A stretch of DNA of 64,000 bases from Ramlibacter monticola (GCF_016722785.1 NZ_JAEQNE010000001.1:434001-498000); one strand, 5' to 3'. Positions 28,430-37,229 are shown, counted from the first letter of the stretch. Numbers and translations: made by a program. Notes: a model not told the origin generated them from the letters alone.

Positions 28430-30634
28430 TCACAACGCGGTCCGCAGGACCTGCGTCGGATCCCTGAACGTCACGCCCTGCGGCCGCGGAATCGGCGTGG
28501 GCAGCGGCCGCAGGAAGGGCGCGCCCCCGTCGTCGAGCTCCCAACGCAGCAGCATGGCGTTGTCTTCGTGCACGGTGTTGTGGCAGTGCTCCATGAACAT
28601 CCCGCCCCAGTCGCGGAACTGCATCGTGATCCTGACGGTGCCGCCCGGTCGCACGCGGTAGACGTCCTTGCGCCCGCGCTCCCAGGGCGGAACCTTGCTC
28701 GCGCTGCCGTCCCGCGAGAGGATCTGGCCTTCCTCGAAATGGATGTGGATCGGGTGGTCCCAGCCGCCGCCACCGTTCCTGATCGTCCAGATCTCCCGCG
28801 TGCCGAGCCGCGGCGCCGCGGAGACGCGGCCGAAATCGGCCGCCAGCATGTCGGCGTTGTCGGTCTTGACGCCCCACGGACCGAAAGCCGACGAGGTCTC
28901 GTCGAAGGTGGTCTGCTTGGCGCCGCGCCCGAATTCGAAGATCCGCTCGCGCGCCACGGGGATGCCGGACAAGTCCGGGTTGGGGATCATCACGGCGGGC
29001 ACCTGGCTGTAGTCCGGGTCGGCCGGGTCGCGCACCACCCTGAACTCCAGGAACCTGCCGACGCAAGGATCCTGGGATTGACCGGACAGCGCCTCGGACA
29101 GCCGGAGGTCCTTCGCCACCCGCTTGCCGTCCTGGTGCTCGGCCAGGTTGACCAGCCACACCTTGCCGTTCACGGGATAGCGGGAGAAGTCGATGACGAT
29201 GTCGTAGCGCTCCGCGATGCCCTGCTCGTCCAGTTCCGTGAGCACCACCGGGGCGGGCAGCAGGTTGCCATCGTTGCCGATCTGGATCATGGGCGAGCCG
29301 TCGCTCAGCGCCAGCTTGAAGAAGCGAGACACCGAGGCGTTGAGGATCCGGAAGCGGTACTTGCGCCGCTCCACCTCGAAGTACGGCTTGTAGGTGAGGT
29401 TCACCGTCATCCGGTCGCCCAGGAAACCGTCGAAATCGAAGATGTCGAAAGCGAGCTGGCCGTACTGATCCCAAGCCTTGTCGGCGAGCATCAGGTTGAC
29501 GTCGTACTCGAGGTTGCCCCAGCTCTTGGCCGTTCCGCTCGGCAGGCGCAGGTTCACGCCGTCCTTGATCCCCTCGTTGCCACGGTCGAGCGCGCTGTAG
29601 ATGTTGAACATCGCCGCGTTGCCCTTGTACACGTTCTGCGAGGTGAAGCTGAACATGTGGTCGTGGAACCAGTGCGTGCTCATCGTCTCGTGCCAGTCGC
29701 CGGGGATGTTGACCTTGCCGCCGTTGTCGTCGGGGGTCGCCGCATAGGGATTGGTGGCCCCGGTGTTCATGCTGCGGAAGCCGGCGAGCACGATCGGCCA
29801 GTGGTAGTCGTAGAACTGGCCCGGGTAGAAGAAGGCGCCGGTGAATCCGTCGTTCTCCGCGCCGTGGTGGCCGTTGTGCTCGTGCGTGCTGATCGTGTGC
29901 CGGCCGAAGCCGCCGTTCTGGGTGACGTCCCACGGCAGCTGGTTTGTGTGGCGGAAGAGGATCGGCTCGCCGTAGCGCCCGATCACCAGCTTCGGCGGAA
30001 CGGTGCCATTGAAAGTCCACACGGCATTGCCCACCTGCGTCGGCAGCCCCGGGTGGAACGCGCACGGGAGCGTCGCCGTGGGATCGATGCCGCAGTTGTA
30101 CTGCGAGGCCACGGCGGGGTTGTAGACGGTGTTCCCCCTTCCGGGATCCTGGGTCGCGACGACCGCGATGCGCGGCGGATAGAGGGCGAAGTCCTGGTGC
30201 GCCCAGATCGGGCCGCCCGGGCGGCCCTCGATCGGTCCCGTGTCCCCGGGCTGGACGCCTGGCAGCGCCGGATTCAGCACCTGCTGCGTGAGGTTCGCGC
30301 CGGCGGTCGGCGCCGGCTTGAGGTAGGTGAAGGGGTCGGAGTGGCGCTCCAGCACGTCGAAGCGCGGCATCGCCGTGCTGAACGCCTGCACCCCGTACAT
30401 GGGACTGGGCGGGACGCCGGTGGGGATCGCCCCCCACGAACTGCGCACGAACGGGCTCAGGCCATGCGTGGCGGCTAGCATGCCCGTCGACGTGAACACG
30501 CCCCACCGGATCAGCTCGCGGCGCGAGACCTGACCCTGGGACAGCGCCTTGAGGACTTCGAGGCGGTTGCGCCTTGCGCATTCCGCCTCACGCAGGGCTG
30601 CCGCCGAGGCAGCCCCGGACAAGAAGATGGACAT
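28430..30634 (-). CDS. Multicopper oxidase
   Basis: A 734-residue exported oxidase. A long N-terminal leader contains a twin-arginine-like SRRELIRWG at about 37-45 followed by a hydrophobic stretch. Four copper-binding His motifs are visible: HEHNGHH (251-257), HWFHDHMF (321-328), HPIHIHFE (627-634) and HCHNTVHEDNAML (683-695), giving type 1 and the trinuclear site. Residues 350-620 hold the middle domain. The substrate is unknown; manganese, copper and phenol oxidases share these motifs. It heads a three-gene cluster with a Sco-cytochrome c fusion, so electrons may pass to or from that protein. GGAGGAGG precedes the ATG. Confidence 0.92.
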   Translation of the reverse strand: MSIFLSGAASAAALREAECARRNRLEVLKALSQGQVSRRELIRWGVFTSTGMLAATHGLSPFVRSSWGAIPTGVPPSPMYGVQAFSTAMPRFDVLERHSDPFTYLKPAPTAGANLTQQVLNPALPGVQPGDTGPIEGRPGGPIWAHQDFALYPPRIAVVATQDPGRGNTVYNPAVASQYNCGIDPTATLPCAFHPGLPTQVGNAVWTFNGTVPPKLVIGRYGEPILFRHTNQLPWDVTQNGGFGRHTISTHEHNGHHGAENDGFTGAFFYPGQFYDYHWPIVLAGFRSMNTGATNPYAATPDDNGGKVNIPGDWHETMSTHWFHDHMFSFTSQNVYKGNAAMFNIYSALDRGNEGIKDGVNLRLPSGTAKSWGNLEYDVNLMLADKAWDQYGQLAFDIFDFDGFLGDRMTVNLTYKPYFEVERRKYRFRILNASVSRFFKLALSDGSPMIQIGNDGNLLPAPVVLTELDEQGIAERYDIVIDFSRYPVNGKVWLVNLAEHQDGKRVAKDLRLSEALSGQSQDPCVGRFLEFRVVRDPADPDYSQVPAVMIPNPDLSGIPVARERIFEFGRGAKQTTFDETSSAFGPWGVKTDNADMLAADFGRVSAAPRLGTREIWTIRNGGGGWDHPIHIHFEEGQILSRDGSASKVPPWERGRKDVYRVRPGGTVRITMQFRDWGGMFMEHCHNTVHEDNAMLLRWELDDGGAPFLRPLPTPIPRPQGVTFRDPTQVLRTAL

Positions 30635-31041
30635 CGTGCCGCCTCCTCCAAAGAGGACTTCACGTAATCGCTGACCTCGCGCCTACATCAGGTGGGGACT
30701 GTTTCTTCGCATTCACCCAACGATTCAGATTTGTCAGTTTGGGCGCCGAATGAATACTTTTCAAACCGCATGTAATGCGTTGTATCTACGAGGAAGAGTC
30801 CGCTGGCTAGGGGAGACTAGGCATTCAAGCCACCGGGGGGCGGGATCGCTTAAAGGGGATCCCGGTGAAATGCCGGTACGAAGGGAAAGGTTGACGGCAG
30901 TTGCATCAACGATCCCCGAAATCCTCCGGCCGGGCATGTAGATGTGGGAAACGAGTGCCGCTGACCGTTGCGACTTGAAACGATCCAAACATTGGCGTGA
31001 TCTTTTGTGCGCTGCCGTTTGCACGCCGGTCGGAAAGCAAA
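30635..31041. other. AT-richer intergenic region with a candidate structured or riboswitch-like element
   Basis: No credible gene is seen in these 407 bases, which are less GC-rich than the surroundings and carry the multicopper oxidase promoter at the left end. On the plus strand, 30800-30836 forms a stem of eight pairs and one mismatch (CCGCTGGCT / AGCCACCGG), and 30841-30864 a perfect 7-bp hairpin (CGGGATC / GATCCCG). The stretch from about 30848, GCTTAAAGGGGAT then GGTGAAATGCC, is reminiscent of a cobalamin riboswitch core, but the CCCGCNACTG box is missing and no plus-strand gene follows. Function is unproven. Confidence 0.3.
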
Positions 31042-31073
31042 AAAGCCCGGCACCTTTTCAGGTACCGGGCTTT
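31042..31073 (-). terminator. Terminator downstream of tRNA-Pro
   Basis: Arms AAAGCCCGGCACCT and AGGTACCGGGCTTT (one mismatch) with a TTTC loop and an A-run on the left, giving a U-tract for leftward transcription. It lies 8 bases after the tRNA 3' end. Confidence 0.85.
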
Positions 31074-31081
31074 CGTGTCGT

Positions 31082-31158
31082 TGGTCGGCGTGGCGGGATT
31101 CGAACTCGCGACCCCTTGCACCCCATGCAAGTGCGCTACCAGGCTGCGCTACACGCCG
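31082..31158 (-). tRNA. tRNA-Pro(GGG)
   Basis: Read on the minus strand the gene starts CGGCGTG and ends CACGCCG-A-CCA, giving a 7-bp acceptor stem, discriminator A73 and an encoded CCA. The anticodon arm CTTGC-ATGGGGT-GCAAG has anticodon GGG, which reads proline codon CCC. The T-arm loop GTTCGAATCC is standard. It is preceded by the MerR-type gene and followed by a strong terminator. Confidence 0.95.
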
Positions 31159-31199
31159 AAGCCCTCGATTATAGCCGGACGGAAGGGCAGTTTTGCGCT

Positions 31200-31652
31200 T
31201 CAGTGAATCGAGCTGAGCAAGTCGCGGATTTCGAACAGTTCGCGCCTCAGGAACTGCAGCTTCTGGGCGAAGTCGTCGCGTTCCTCGGGCGGGGCGTCCT
31301 CGAACTGGCTCTCGCTGAAGCTCGAGTCCTCGACCTCCATCTCCTCGACGCCATCGAGCATGACCTCGCCGGCCCTGCGCTTGTCGCGCTCGATCTGCAC
31401 GATCTCCTGCAGCTTGTTGCGCGCGCCGCTGATCGTGAACCCCTGGTCGTACAGCAGGTCGCGGATGCGCCGGATCATCAGCACCTCGTGGTGCTGGTAG
31501 TACCGCCGGTTGCCGCGGCGCTTCATGGGTCGCAGCTGCGTGAACTCCTGCTCCCAATAACGTAGCACGTGCGGCTTGACGCCACACAGCTCGCTGACCT
31601 CGCCGATCGTGAAATAGCGTTTGGCGGGGATCGCCGGGAGGGCTTTCTCCAT
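31200..31652 (-). CDS. MerR-family regulator at the end of the pheST-ihfA unit
   Basis: A 150-residue regulator. The N-terminal winged helix has RYFTIGEVSELCGVKPHVLRYWE with the wing in RRGNRRYY. The C-terminal half is acidic and helical, ending in a likely dimer coiled coil (QKLQFLRRELFEIRDLL); there is no metal-binding Cys cluster, so it is not a classical metal sensor. This orphan MerR type commonly follows ihfA and precedes a proline tRNA in these bacteria; its target is unknown. ATG 31652 is chosen, with TTG at 31661 as an alternative because neither has a clear Shine-Dalgarno. Confidence 0.88.
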   Translation of the reverse strand: MEKALPAIPAKRYFTIGEVSELCGVKPHVLRYWEQEFTQLRPMKRRGNRRYYQHHEVLMIRRIRDLLYDQGFTISGARNKLQEIVQIERDKRRAGEVMLDGVEEMEVEDSSFSESQFEDAPPEERDDFAQKLQFLRRELFEIRDLLSSIH

Positions 31653-31665
31653 TGAAATCAATCTA

Positions 31666-31685
31666 CTAGGAGAGAAAGCTCCTAG
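31666..31685. promoter_or_regulatory. Inverted repeat upstream of the MerR gene
   Basis: CTAGGAG-AGAAAG-CTCCTAG is a perfect 7-bp inverted repeat 14-33 bases before the start codon. It may be an autoregulatory operator or a translational hairpin that hides the only AGGAG nearby. Confidence 0.35.
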
Positions 31686-31777
31686 GTTACTCTAAGGGGC
31701 ACGCGATGCAAAGCCAGGCGGGGCCGGCTTGCCCTCCGGCGTTGGTTTTTCGGCTTTTCCCTATGCCGCCTTAGGCG

Positions 31778-32161
31778 TCAGCCGCCAGCCGCGCCGCCGT
31801 TGCCCTGGATCTGTTCCTTCAGCTTGTGGCTGGCGTGGAAGGTCACGACGCGGCGCGCCTCGATCGGGATCGCCTCGCCGGTGCGCGGGTTGCGCCCCGG
31901 ACGGGGCGCCTTGGTGCGGATCTGGAAGTTGCCGAAGCCGGAGATCTTGACGTCCTGCCCGTCCACGAGGCTGGCGGAGATCAGGTCGAAGAAGGCATCG
32001 ATCATGTCCTTCGACTCGCGCTTGTTGAGCCCGATCTGCTCGAACAGGAGTTCGGCCAGCTGCGCCTTGGTCAACGCGGGCGTTTCCAGGCTCTCGACCG
32101 CAAACTCCATGACGTCCTCTTCTTTGAGCGCTGTTGTTGTCGCGAGATCCGCCATCGTCAT
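31778..32161 (-). CDS. ihfA: Integration host factor subunit alpha
   Basis: DNA-bending nucleoid protein that works as a heterodimer with IhfB. The HU/IHF fold is clear: [32 protein letters not shown], then [12 protein letters not shown], the DNA-inserting arm [15 protein letters not shown], and [17 protein letters not shown]. The start at 32161 overlaps the pheT stop (ATGA) and gives 127 residues with a roughly 28-residue acidic N-terminal extension; ATG at 32155 or 32110 (MEFAVESLE, after AAGAGGA) are alternatives. Gene order pheS-pheT-ihfA is conserved in many proteobacteria. Confidence 0.93.
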   Translation of the reverse strand: MTMADLATTTALKEEDVMEFAVESLETPALTKAQLAELLFEQIGLNKRESKDMIDAFFDLISASLVDGQDVKISGFGNFQIRTKAPRPGRNPRTGEAIPIEARRVVTFHASHKLKEQIQGNGGAAGG

Positions 32162-34575
32162 CCCCTGAGCCGGGCACCTACTTCCGTGGTGACCCGCTCT
32201 ACCACGGCGCGCACGGCTGCCTCGATCTGCTCGTCGGTCAGTGTGGCGTCGCTGCGGGCGAGCGTCAAGCGCACGGCCAGGCTTTTCTCGTGCAGCGCCA
32301 GGCCGGCGCTGGCCTGTTGCGGCTTGTAGACGTCGAACAGGAAGGCATCGCGCAGCAGCCCGCCCGTGTCGGCGCCGCGGATGGCGGCCAGCAGTTGGTC
32401 GTGGGTCACCTTTTCGTTGACGATCACGGCGATGTCCCGCTCGGCCGGCTGGAAACGCGGCACGGGCTCGAACTGCGGGACGCGGCGCGCCACCACGGCA
32501 TCGAGGTCCAGCTCGAACACCAGCGGGGCATGCGGCAGCTCCCACTTCTGGCGCCAGCGCGGATGCAGCTCGCCGAGCACGCCGACCTCGCGGCCGTCCA
32601 CGCGGATGATCGCGCAGCGGCCCGGATGCATCGCCGGGTGCGCCCCCGGCACGTACTCCGCCTGCAGCGGCGACAGCAGCGCCTGAACATCGCCCTTCAG
32701 GTCGTAGAAGTCGCCCTGGCCCGCCTTGCGGGCCCACTGCAGGCCGTCGGGGTCGCCATAGGACAGGCCCGCGATCTTCATCGGCTGGCGCACGCCGCGC
32801 ACCGTGGTGTCGGTGGTCTGCACCGAAGCGTCGCGCACGAACACGCGACCGAGCTCGAACACGCGCACGCGTTCGGCCTTGCGATCGAGGTTGAACTTCA
32901 GCACCTGCAGCAGGGAGCCGAGCAGCGAGGAGCGCATCACGCTCATCTGGCTGGCGATGGGGTTCAGCAGCTTGATCGGATCGGCGTTGCCGGCGAGCTC
33001 CTTCTCCCAGTGCTCCTCCACGAAACTGAAGTTGATCGTCTCCTGGTAGCCCAGGGCGGCCAGCAGGCGGCGCACCGCGAAGCGGCTGCGGCGCGCTTCC
33101 GGCGGCAGCTTGGCCGTGATCGGCGCCAGCGGCGGCGTGGTGGGCAGCGCGCCGTAGCCGACGACTCGCGTGACTTCCTCGACGAGGTCCTCCTCGATCG
33201 CGAGGTCGAAGCGGTAAGGCGGCGGCGTGACGGTGATGACGCCGCCGGCGGCCTGCGCCGGCAGGCGCAGGCGCGCGAACGCGTCCAGGCATTGCTGCTC
33301 CGAGACCGGCATGCCGATCACCTTGGCCGCGCGGGACACGCGCAGCTGCACCGGCTTGCGCTCCGGCAGTCGCGTGACCTGGTCGTCCATCGGGCCGGCC
33401 TCGCCGCCGCAGATTTCCTGGATCAGGCGGGTGATGTACTCGATGTGTTCGACCGTCTGGCTCGGGTCGACGCCGCGCTCGAAGCGGTGGCCGGCGTCGG
33501 TGGAGAAGTTGAAGCGGCGCGAGCGCCCCTGCACGGCCTCCGGCCACCAGAAGGCGGCCTCGACGTAGACGTTGCGCGTGTCGTCGGACACGGCGGTGGC
33601 GTCGCCGCCCATGATGCCGGCCAGCGACTCGACTTCCCTGTCGTCGGCGATCACCCCGACCTTCCCGTCGACCTCGATGGTGTTGCCGTTCAGGAGCTTG
33701 AGCTGCTCGCCCTGGCGGCCCCAGCGCACGTCGAGGCCGCCGTGGATCCGGTCGTAGTCGAAGATGTGCGAGGGCCGGCCGAACTCGAACATGACGTAGT
33801 TCGAGATGTCCACCAGCGCGGTCACGCTGCGCTGGCCGCAGCGCTCCAGGCGCTCGACCATCCACTGCGGCGTCTTCGCCTTGGTGTTCACGTTGCGGAT
33901 CACGCGGCCGCTGAAACGGCCGCAGAGATCCGGCGCGGCGACGTGGACCTTCAGCTTCGCGTCGGTGGTCGGCTGCACGGCGGGGAACGCCGGCTCCTTC
34001 AGCGGCGCGCCGGTGAGCGCGGACAGTTCGCGCGCGACGCCGTACACGGACAGGGCGTGCGCCAGGTTGGGCGTGAGCTTGAGCGTGAAGACCTGGTCGT
34101 CCAGCCGCAGCACTTCGCGGATGTCGGCGCCGACGGGCGGGTTGCCTTCCAGCTCCAGCAGGCCGGCGTGGTCTTCACTCAGCTTGAGCTCGCGCGCCGA
34201 GCACAGCATGCCCTGGCTCTCGACCCCGCGCAGCTTGCCCAGCTTGATGACGAAGGGCTGGCCATCCTCGCCGGGGGGCAGTTCGGCGCCCACCAGCGCC
34301 GTGGGCACGCGGATGCCGGGGCGGGCATTGGGCGCGCCGCAGACGACGTTCAGCAGCGCACCCTGCCCCACGTCCACCTGGCACACGCGCAGGCGATCGG
34401 CGTTCGGGTGCTGCACGGCCTCCTTGATCTCGCCCACGACGATCCTGGTGAAGGGCGGCGCCACCGGGCGCAGTTCCTCCACCTCCAGTCCGCCCATGGT
34501 GAGCGTGTCGGCGATCTGTTGCGTGCTCAGCGGCGGGTTGCAGAACGCGCGCAGCCAGGACTCGGGAAATTGCAT
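32158..34575 (-). CDS. pheT: Phenylalanyl-tRNA synthetase beta subunit
   Basis: With PheS forms the tetrameric enzyme that charges tRNA-Phe. It has 805 residues, the normal length. Domains in order: an EMAP-like tRNA-binding fold (about 40-150, [15 protein letters not shown]), B3/B4 editing domain (about 210-395), B5 domain (about 400-480), the inactive synthetase core, and a C-terminal FDX-ACB anticodon-binding domain (about 710-804, [14 protein letters not shown]). The stop overlaps the ihfA start. The 129-base gap after pheS contains one copy of a 73-bp dispersed repeat. Confidence 0.97.
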   Translation of the reverse strand: MQFPESWLRAFCNPPLSTQQIADTLTMGGLEVEELRPVAPPFTRIVVGEIKEAVQHPNADRLRVCQVDVGQGALLNVVCGAPNARPGIRVPTALVGAELPPGEDGQPFVIKLGKLRGVESQGMLCSARELKLSEDHAGLLELEGNPPVGADIREVLRLDDQVFTLKLTPNLAHALSVYGVARELSALTGAPLKEPAFPAVQPTTDAKLKVHVAAPDLCGRFSGRVIRNVNTKAKTPQWMVERLERCGQRSVTALVDISNYVMFEFGRPSHIFDYDRIHGGLDVRWGRQGEQLKLLNGNTIEVDGKVGVIADDREVESLAGIMGGDATAVSDDTRNVYVEAAFWWPEAVQGRSRRFNFSTDAGHRFERGVDPSQTVEHIEYITRLIQEICGGEAGPMDDQVTRLPERKPVQLRVSRAAKVIGMPVSEQQCLDAFARLRLPAQAAGGVITVTPPPYRFDLAIEEDLVEEVTRVVGYGALPTTPPLAPITAKLPPEARRSRFAVRRLLAALGYQETINFSFVEEHWEKELAGNADPIKLLNPIASQMSVMRSSLLGSLLQVLKFNLDRKAERVRVFELGRVFVRDASVQTTDTTVRGVRQPMKIAGLSYGDPDGLQWARKAGQGDFYDLKGDVQALLSPLQAEYVPGAHPAMHPGRCAIIRVDGREVGVLGELHPRWRQKWELPHAPLVFELDLDAVVARRVPQFEPVPRFQPAERDIAVIVNEKVTHDQLLAAIRGADTGGLLRDAFLFDVYKPQQASAGLALHEKSLAVRLTLARSDATLTDEQIEAAVRAVVERVTTEVGARLRG

Positions 34576-34622
34576 GGTGTCTTTATCGCAGGGATGCTTG
34601 TGCCGGCAGTGTCTTCTCGCAG

Positions 34623-34695
34623 GCCACCGCGGAACCGGCTTTGCCGGGCCGCTGGTGGCGCCCCCTCGAGGGGGAGGCGCCGAAGGCGCTTCGGG
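34623..34695 (-). repeat. 73-bp dispersed intergenic repeat, copy 1
   Basis: This segment between pheS and pheT is 71/73 identical to the reverse complement of 51066-51138. It contains several short palindromes, among them CCCCCTCGAGGGGG. It is transcribed within the pheS-pheT message. It has the look of a REP-like family spread through related genomes. Confidence 0.85.
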
Positions 34696-34704
34696 CGGGA
34701 GTCA

Positions 34705-35763
34705 TTATCTGAACTGGCGCAGGAAGCGGATGTCGCCGTCGAAGAACAGGCGCAGGTCGTTCACGCCGTAGCGCAGCATCGTGAGCCGGTCGGGGCCCAT
34801 GCCGAAGGCGAAGCCGATGGTCTTCTCGGGGTCCAGCCCCATGTTGCGCACCACGTTCGGGTGCACCTGGCCGGAGCCGGCCACCTCCAGCCAGCGGCCG
34901 GCCAGCGGTCCGCTCTGGAACTGGATGTCGATCTCCGCCGAGGGCTCCGTGAAGGGGAAGAAGCTCGGGCGGAAGCGCAGCGCCAGGTCGTCGCTCTCGA
35001 AGAAGGTGCGGCAGAAGTCGGTGAAGACGACCTTCAGGTCCTTGAAGCTGACGTTCTCGCCCAGCCAGAGGCCTTCGCACTGGTGGAACATGGGCGAGTG
35101 GGTCGCATCGCTGTCGACGCGGTAGGTGCGTCCCGGAGCGATCACGCGGATCTCGGGCAGCGGCTCGCCGCGCTGCACCGCCTCGGCGTAGCGCTTGATG
35201 TGCTGGTGGGCGTAGCGCACCTGCATCGGCGAGGTGTGCGGCCGCAGGTTGTAGGGAATGCCGTCCTCGCCGTCGATGTCGACGTAGAACGTGTCCTGCA
35301 TCGAGCGCGCCGGGTGGTTGGGCGGGTTGTTCAGCGAGGTGAAGCTGTGCCAGTCGCTCTCGACCTCGGGGCCGTCGGCCACGTCGAAGCCCATGGAGGC
35401 GAAGATCTGCTCGATGCGCTCCATGGTGAGCGACACCGGATGCAGGCCGCCCGGCTCGCGGATGCGCCCCGGCAGGGAGACGTCGAGCGCCTCGGCCTTC
35501 AGCTGCGCCTCCAGTTCGGCGTCCGCCAGCGCCTGCCGGCGCTCGTTCAGCGCCGCCTCGATCGCCTGCTTGGCCAGGTTGATCGCCGCGCCGCGGGACT
35601 TCTTCTCCTCCACGGACAGCGCGGCCAGGCCTTTCATCAGCTCGGTGATGCGGCCGGACTTGCCGGTGAACTGCGCCTTGGCGTTTTCCAGTTCCGCCGG
35701 GGTGGCGGCCCTGCCGAACGCTTCGCGCGCGCTCGCGACGATCGAATCGAATTCTTGGGTCAT
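34705..35763 (-). CDS. pheS: Phenylalanyl-tRNA synthetase alpha subunit
   Basis: Catalytic subunit of phenylalanyl-tRNA synthetase, 352 residues. The N-terminal coiled coil (about 1-90) binds tRNA, and the class II core has motif 2 in [14 protein letters not shown] and motif 3 in [20 protein letters not shown] 35763 gives the standard N-terminus. Remarkably, the T-tract of an intrinsic terminator ends three bases before this ATG, leaving no Shine-Dalgarno and no room for a promoter; expression must come from read-through of the rpmI-rplT message or a process not visible here. Confidence 0.97.
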   Translation of the reverse strand: MTQEFDSIVASAREAFGRAATPAELENAKAQFTGKSGRITELMKGLAALSVEEKKSRGAAINLAKQAIEAALNERRQALADAELEAQLKAEALDVSLPGRIREPGGLHPVSLTMERIEQIFASMGFDVADGPEVESDWHSFTSLNNPPNHPARSMQDTFYVDIDGEDGIPYNLRPHTSPMQVRYAHQHIKRYAEAVQRGEPLPEIRVIAPGRTYRVDSDATHSPMFHQCEGLWLGENVSFKDLKVVFTDFCRTFFESDDLALRFRPSFFPFTEPSAEIDIQFQSGPLAGRWLEVAGSGQVHPNVVRNMGLDPEKTIGFAFGMGPDRLTMLRYGVNDLRLFFDGDIRFLRQFR

Positions 35764-35766
35764 GCG

Positions 35767-35805
35767 AAAAAAAACAGGGCCAGGTCCTTGCGGCCCTGGC
35801 CCTGT
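35767..35805 (-). terminator. Intrinsic terminator/attenuator abutting the pheS start codon
   Basis: Arms ACAGGGCCAGG and CCTGGCCCTGT (11 bp, perfect) enclose a 10-base loop, followed in the minus-strand transcript by eight U and then CGC-AUG of pheS. The structure follows rplT by 54 bases. No leader peptide with Phe codons is seen before it. Confidence 0.88.
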
Positions 35806-35859
35806 CCTAGTGGGTTTGCACCAGCCGCCGCCCGCAGGGGGAAGCGGCTACCGCGAAAC

Positions 35860-36219
35860 TCAGGCAGCCAGCTTGGCCTTCACCTGGTTCACGATGCCGG
35901 TAAACGCCTCGGGGTCGTGATAGGCGATATCGGCCAGGACCTTGCGGTCGATGTCGATGCCGGCCTTGCGGATCCCGTTGGCGAACTGGCTGTAGGTCAG
36001 GCCGTTCGCACGCGCGGCGGCGTTGATACGGGCAATCCACAGCTGGCGGAAGACGCGCTTCTTGGCACGGCGGTCGCGGTAGGCATACTGCCCCGCCTTC
36101 ATCACCGCTTCCTTGGCGATGCGGAAGACGTTGCCGCGGCGGCCGCGGAAACCCTTGGCGAGGGCGAGGACCTTCTTGTGACGTGCGCGGGCGGTTACAC
36201 CACGTTTGACGCGAGGCAT
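35860..36219 (-). CDS. rplT: 50S ribosomal protein L20
   Basis: Ribosome-assembly protein binding 23S rRNA, 119 residues. The N-terminal [18 protein letters not shown] and the [30 protein letters not shown] segments are typical. In other bacteria L20 represses its own operon by binding the mRNA leader. AAGGAG precedes the ATG. It lies 24 bases after rpmI in the infC-rpmI-rplT unit and is followed by the terminator before pheS. Confidence 0.98.
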   Translation of the reverse strand: MPRVKRGVTARARHKKVLALAKGFRGRRGNVFRIAKEAVMKAGQYAYRDRRAKKRVFRQLWIARINAAARANGLTYSQFANGIRKAGIDIDRKVLADIAYHDPEAFTGIVNQVKAKLAA

Positions 36220-36243
36220 GTGAGTTCTCCTTGTCTTGGTGGT

Positions 36244-36447
36244 TTACAGGCCGGCGAACGGCAGCATCTGCGCCATGTGACCCATGTTGGTCTCATGGAC
36301 GGCAGTCGGGCCGCGCAGGTGGCGCTTGTTCTTGGTGGACTTCTTCGTCAGGATGTGACGCTTGAAGGCCTGGGCACGCTTGACCGTCCCGCCCGGGCGC
36401 ACGCGGAAACGCTTCTTGGCGCCGCTCTTGGTCTTCATCTTGGGCAT
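36244..36447 (-). CDS. rpmI: 50S ribosomal protein L35
   Basis: Basic 67-residue ribosomal protein: [20 protein letters not shown], then [19 protein letters not shown] 36447 is chosen because AAGGAG lies 7 bases before it; an in-frame ATG two codons earlier sits almost on the Shine-Dalgarno. It is between infC and rplT, as in most bacteria. Confidence 0.97.
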   Translation of the reverse strand: MPKMKTKSGAKKRFRVRPGGTVKRAQAFKRHILTKKSTKNKRHLRGPTAVHETNMGHMAQMLPFAGL

Positions 36448-36623
36448 GTACATGCTCCTTCTTGGTTTGTGCTCGCGAGGCGTCACGGAAAAGAACCGTG
36501 CCTTGATGGCCCCGAGCCACTTTTTCGGGTGGCGAGCCGAAGCTCTCCACTCGTGGCAAGCGCGAAAAGCGCTTCCCCTTCACCGCCACAGCGGCGACCA
36601 ACCGTTGTGGCTTTGAAACTGAC
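36448..36623 (-). promoter_or_regulatory. Structured leader between infC and rpmI (candidate r-protein leader)
   Basis: 176 bases without a gene separate infC from rpmI. Several hairpins can form: CACGG/CCGTG at 36484-36500, GCCAC/GTGGC at 36116+400 (36516-36533), and AAGCGC/GCGCTT at 36558-36574, plus GCCACA/TGTGGC near 36586-36612. L20 autoregulatory leaders occupy this place in other bacteria; a match to a known leader class was not tested. Confidence 0.4.
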
Positions 36624-37229
36624 CTAAGCCGCAGTCGCCGGTGCGCCGGCGGCTTCCGAGGCGGGCTTCGCGCCCCCGCCCGCTTTCTTGCGGCCGGGCG
36701 CGATCATCATGATCATCTGCCGGCCTTCCAGCTTCGGGAACTGCTCGACGACGATCGTGTCGCCGAGGTCGTCCCGGATGCGCTGCAGCAGCGCCATGCC
36801 GATTTCCTGGTGCGTGATCTCGCGGCCGCGGAAGCGCAGCGTGATCTTGCACTTGTCGCCTTCCTCCAGGAAGCGGCGGATGTTGCGCAACTTGATGTTG
36901 TAGTCGCCATCATCCGTGCCCGGGCGGAACTTGATTTCCTTGACCTCGATGACCTTCTGCTTCGCTTTCGCTTCCGCGGCCTTCTTTTGCTCGATGTACT
37001 TGAACTTGCCGTAGTCCATCAGGCGGCACACCGGCGGGTTCGCGGTAGCAGCGATCTCGACCAGGTCCACGTCCAGCTCGCCCGCCATGCGCAGGGCTTC
37101 CTGCAGGCTCACGACCCCGAGGGGCTCGTTGTTGGGCCCGCTGAGGCGGACTTCGGGAGCCATGATCTCCCGGTTCAGGCGGTGCTTGCGTTCCTCACGC
37201 TGGCGGCGGTCACGAAATTCAGTAGCGAT
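36624..37229 (-). CDS. infC: Translation initiation factor IF-3 (AUC start codon)
   Basis: IF-3 keeps ribosomal subunits apart and checks start-codon choice. Read from ATC at 37229 the protein has 201 residues: [22 protein letters not shown], then [16 protein letters not shown] (N-domain), a Lys-rich linker ([14 protein letters not shown]), and the C-domain with [21 protein letters not shown]. The only early ATG (37163) would delete the conserved RLNREI segment. AAGGA lies 8 bases before the ATC. AUU/AUC/AUA starts are a known feature of infC, letting IF-3 repress its own synthesis. Confidence 0.92.
   Translation of the reverse strand: MATEFRDRRQREERKHRLNREIMAPEVRLSGPNNEPLGVVSLQEALRMAGELDVDLVEIAATANPPVCRLMDYGKFKYIEQKKAAEAKAKQKVIEVKEIKFRPGTDDGDYNIKLRNIRRFLEEGDKCKITLRFRGREITHQEIGMALLQRIRDDLGDTIVVEQFPKLEGRQMIMMIAPGRKKAGGGAKPASEAAGAPATAA

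Noticed and set aside
30848..30880. Functional cobalamin riboswitch
   Set aside because: Partial resemblance only; the CCCGCNACTG box is missing and no plus-strand gene lies downstream, so I do not call it a working riboswitch.
30750..30941. 63-residue plus-strand open frame before tRNA-Pro
   Set aside because: No Shine-Dalgarno, no conserved pattern and it overlaps the structured region.
35764..35860. Phe-rich leader peptide of an E. coli-like pheST attenuator
   Set aside because: The gap between rplT and pheS has no ATG-initiated frame with Phe codons.
32134..36627. 1497-residue plus-strand frame across pheT, pheS, rplT and rpmI
   Set aside because: Antisense to five conserved genes; no recognisable motif.
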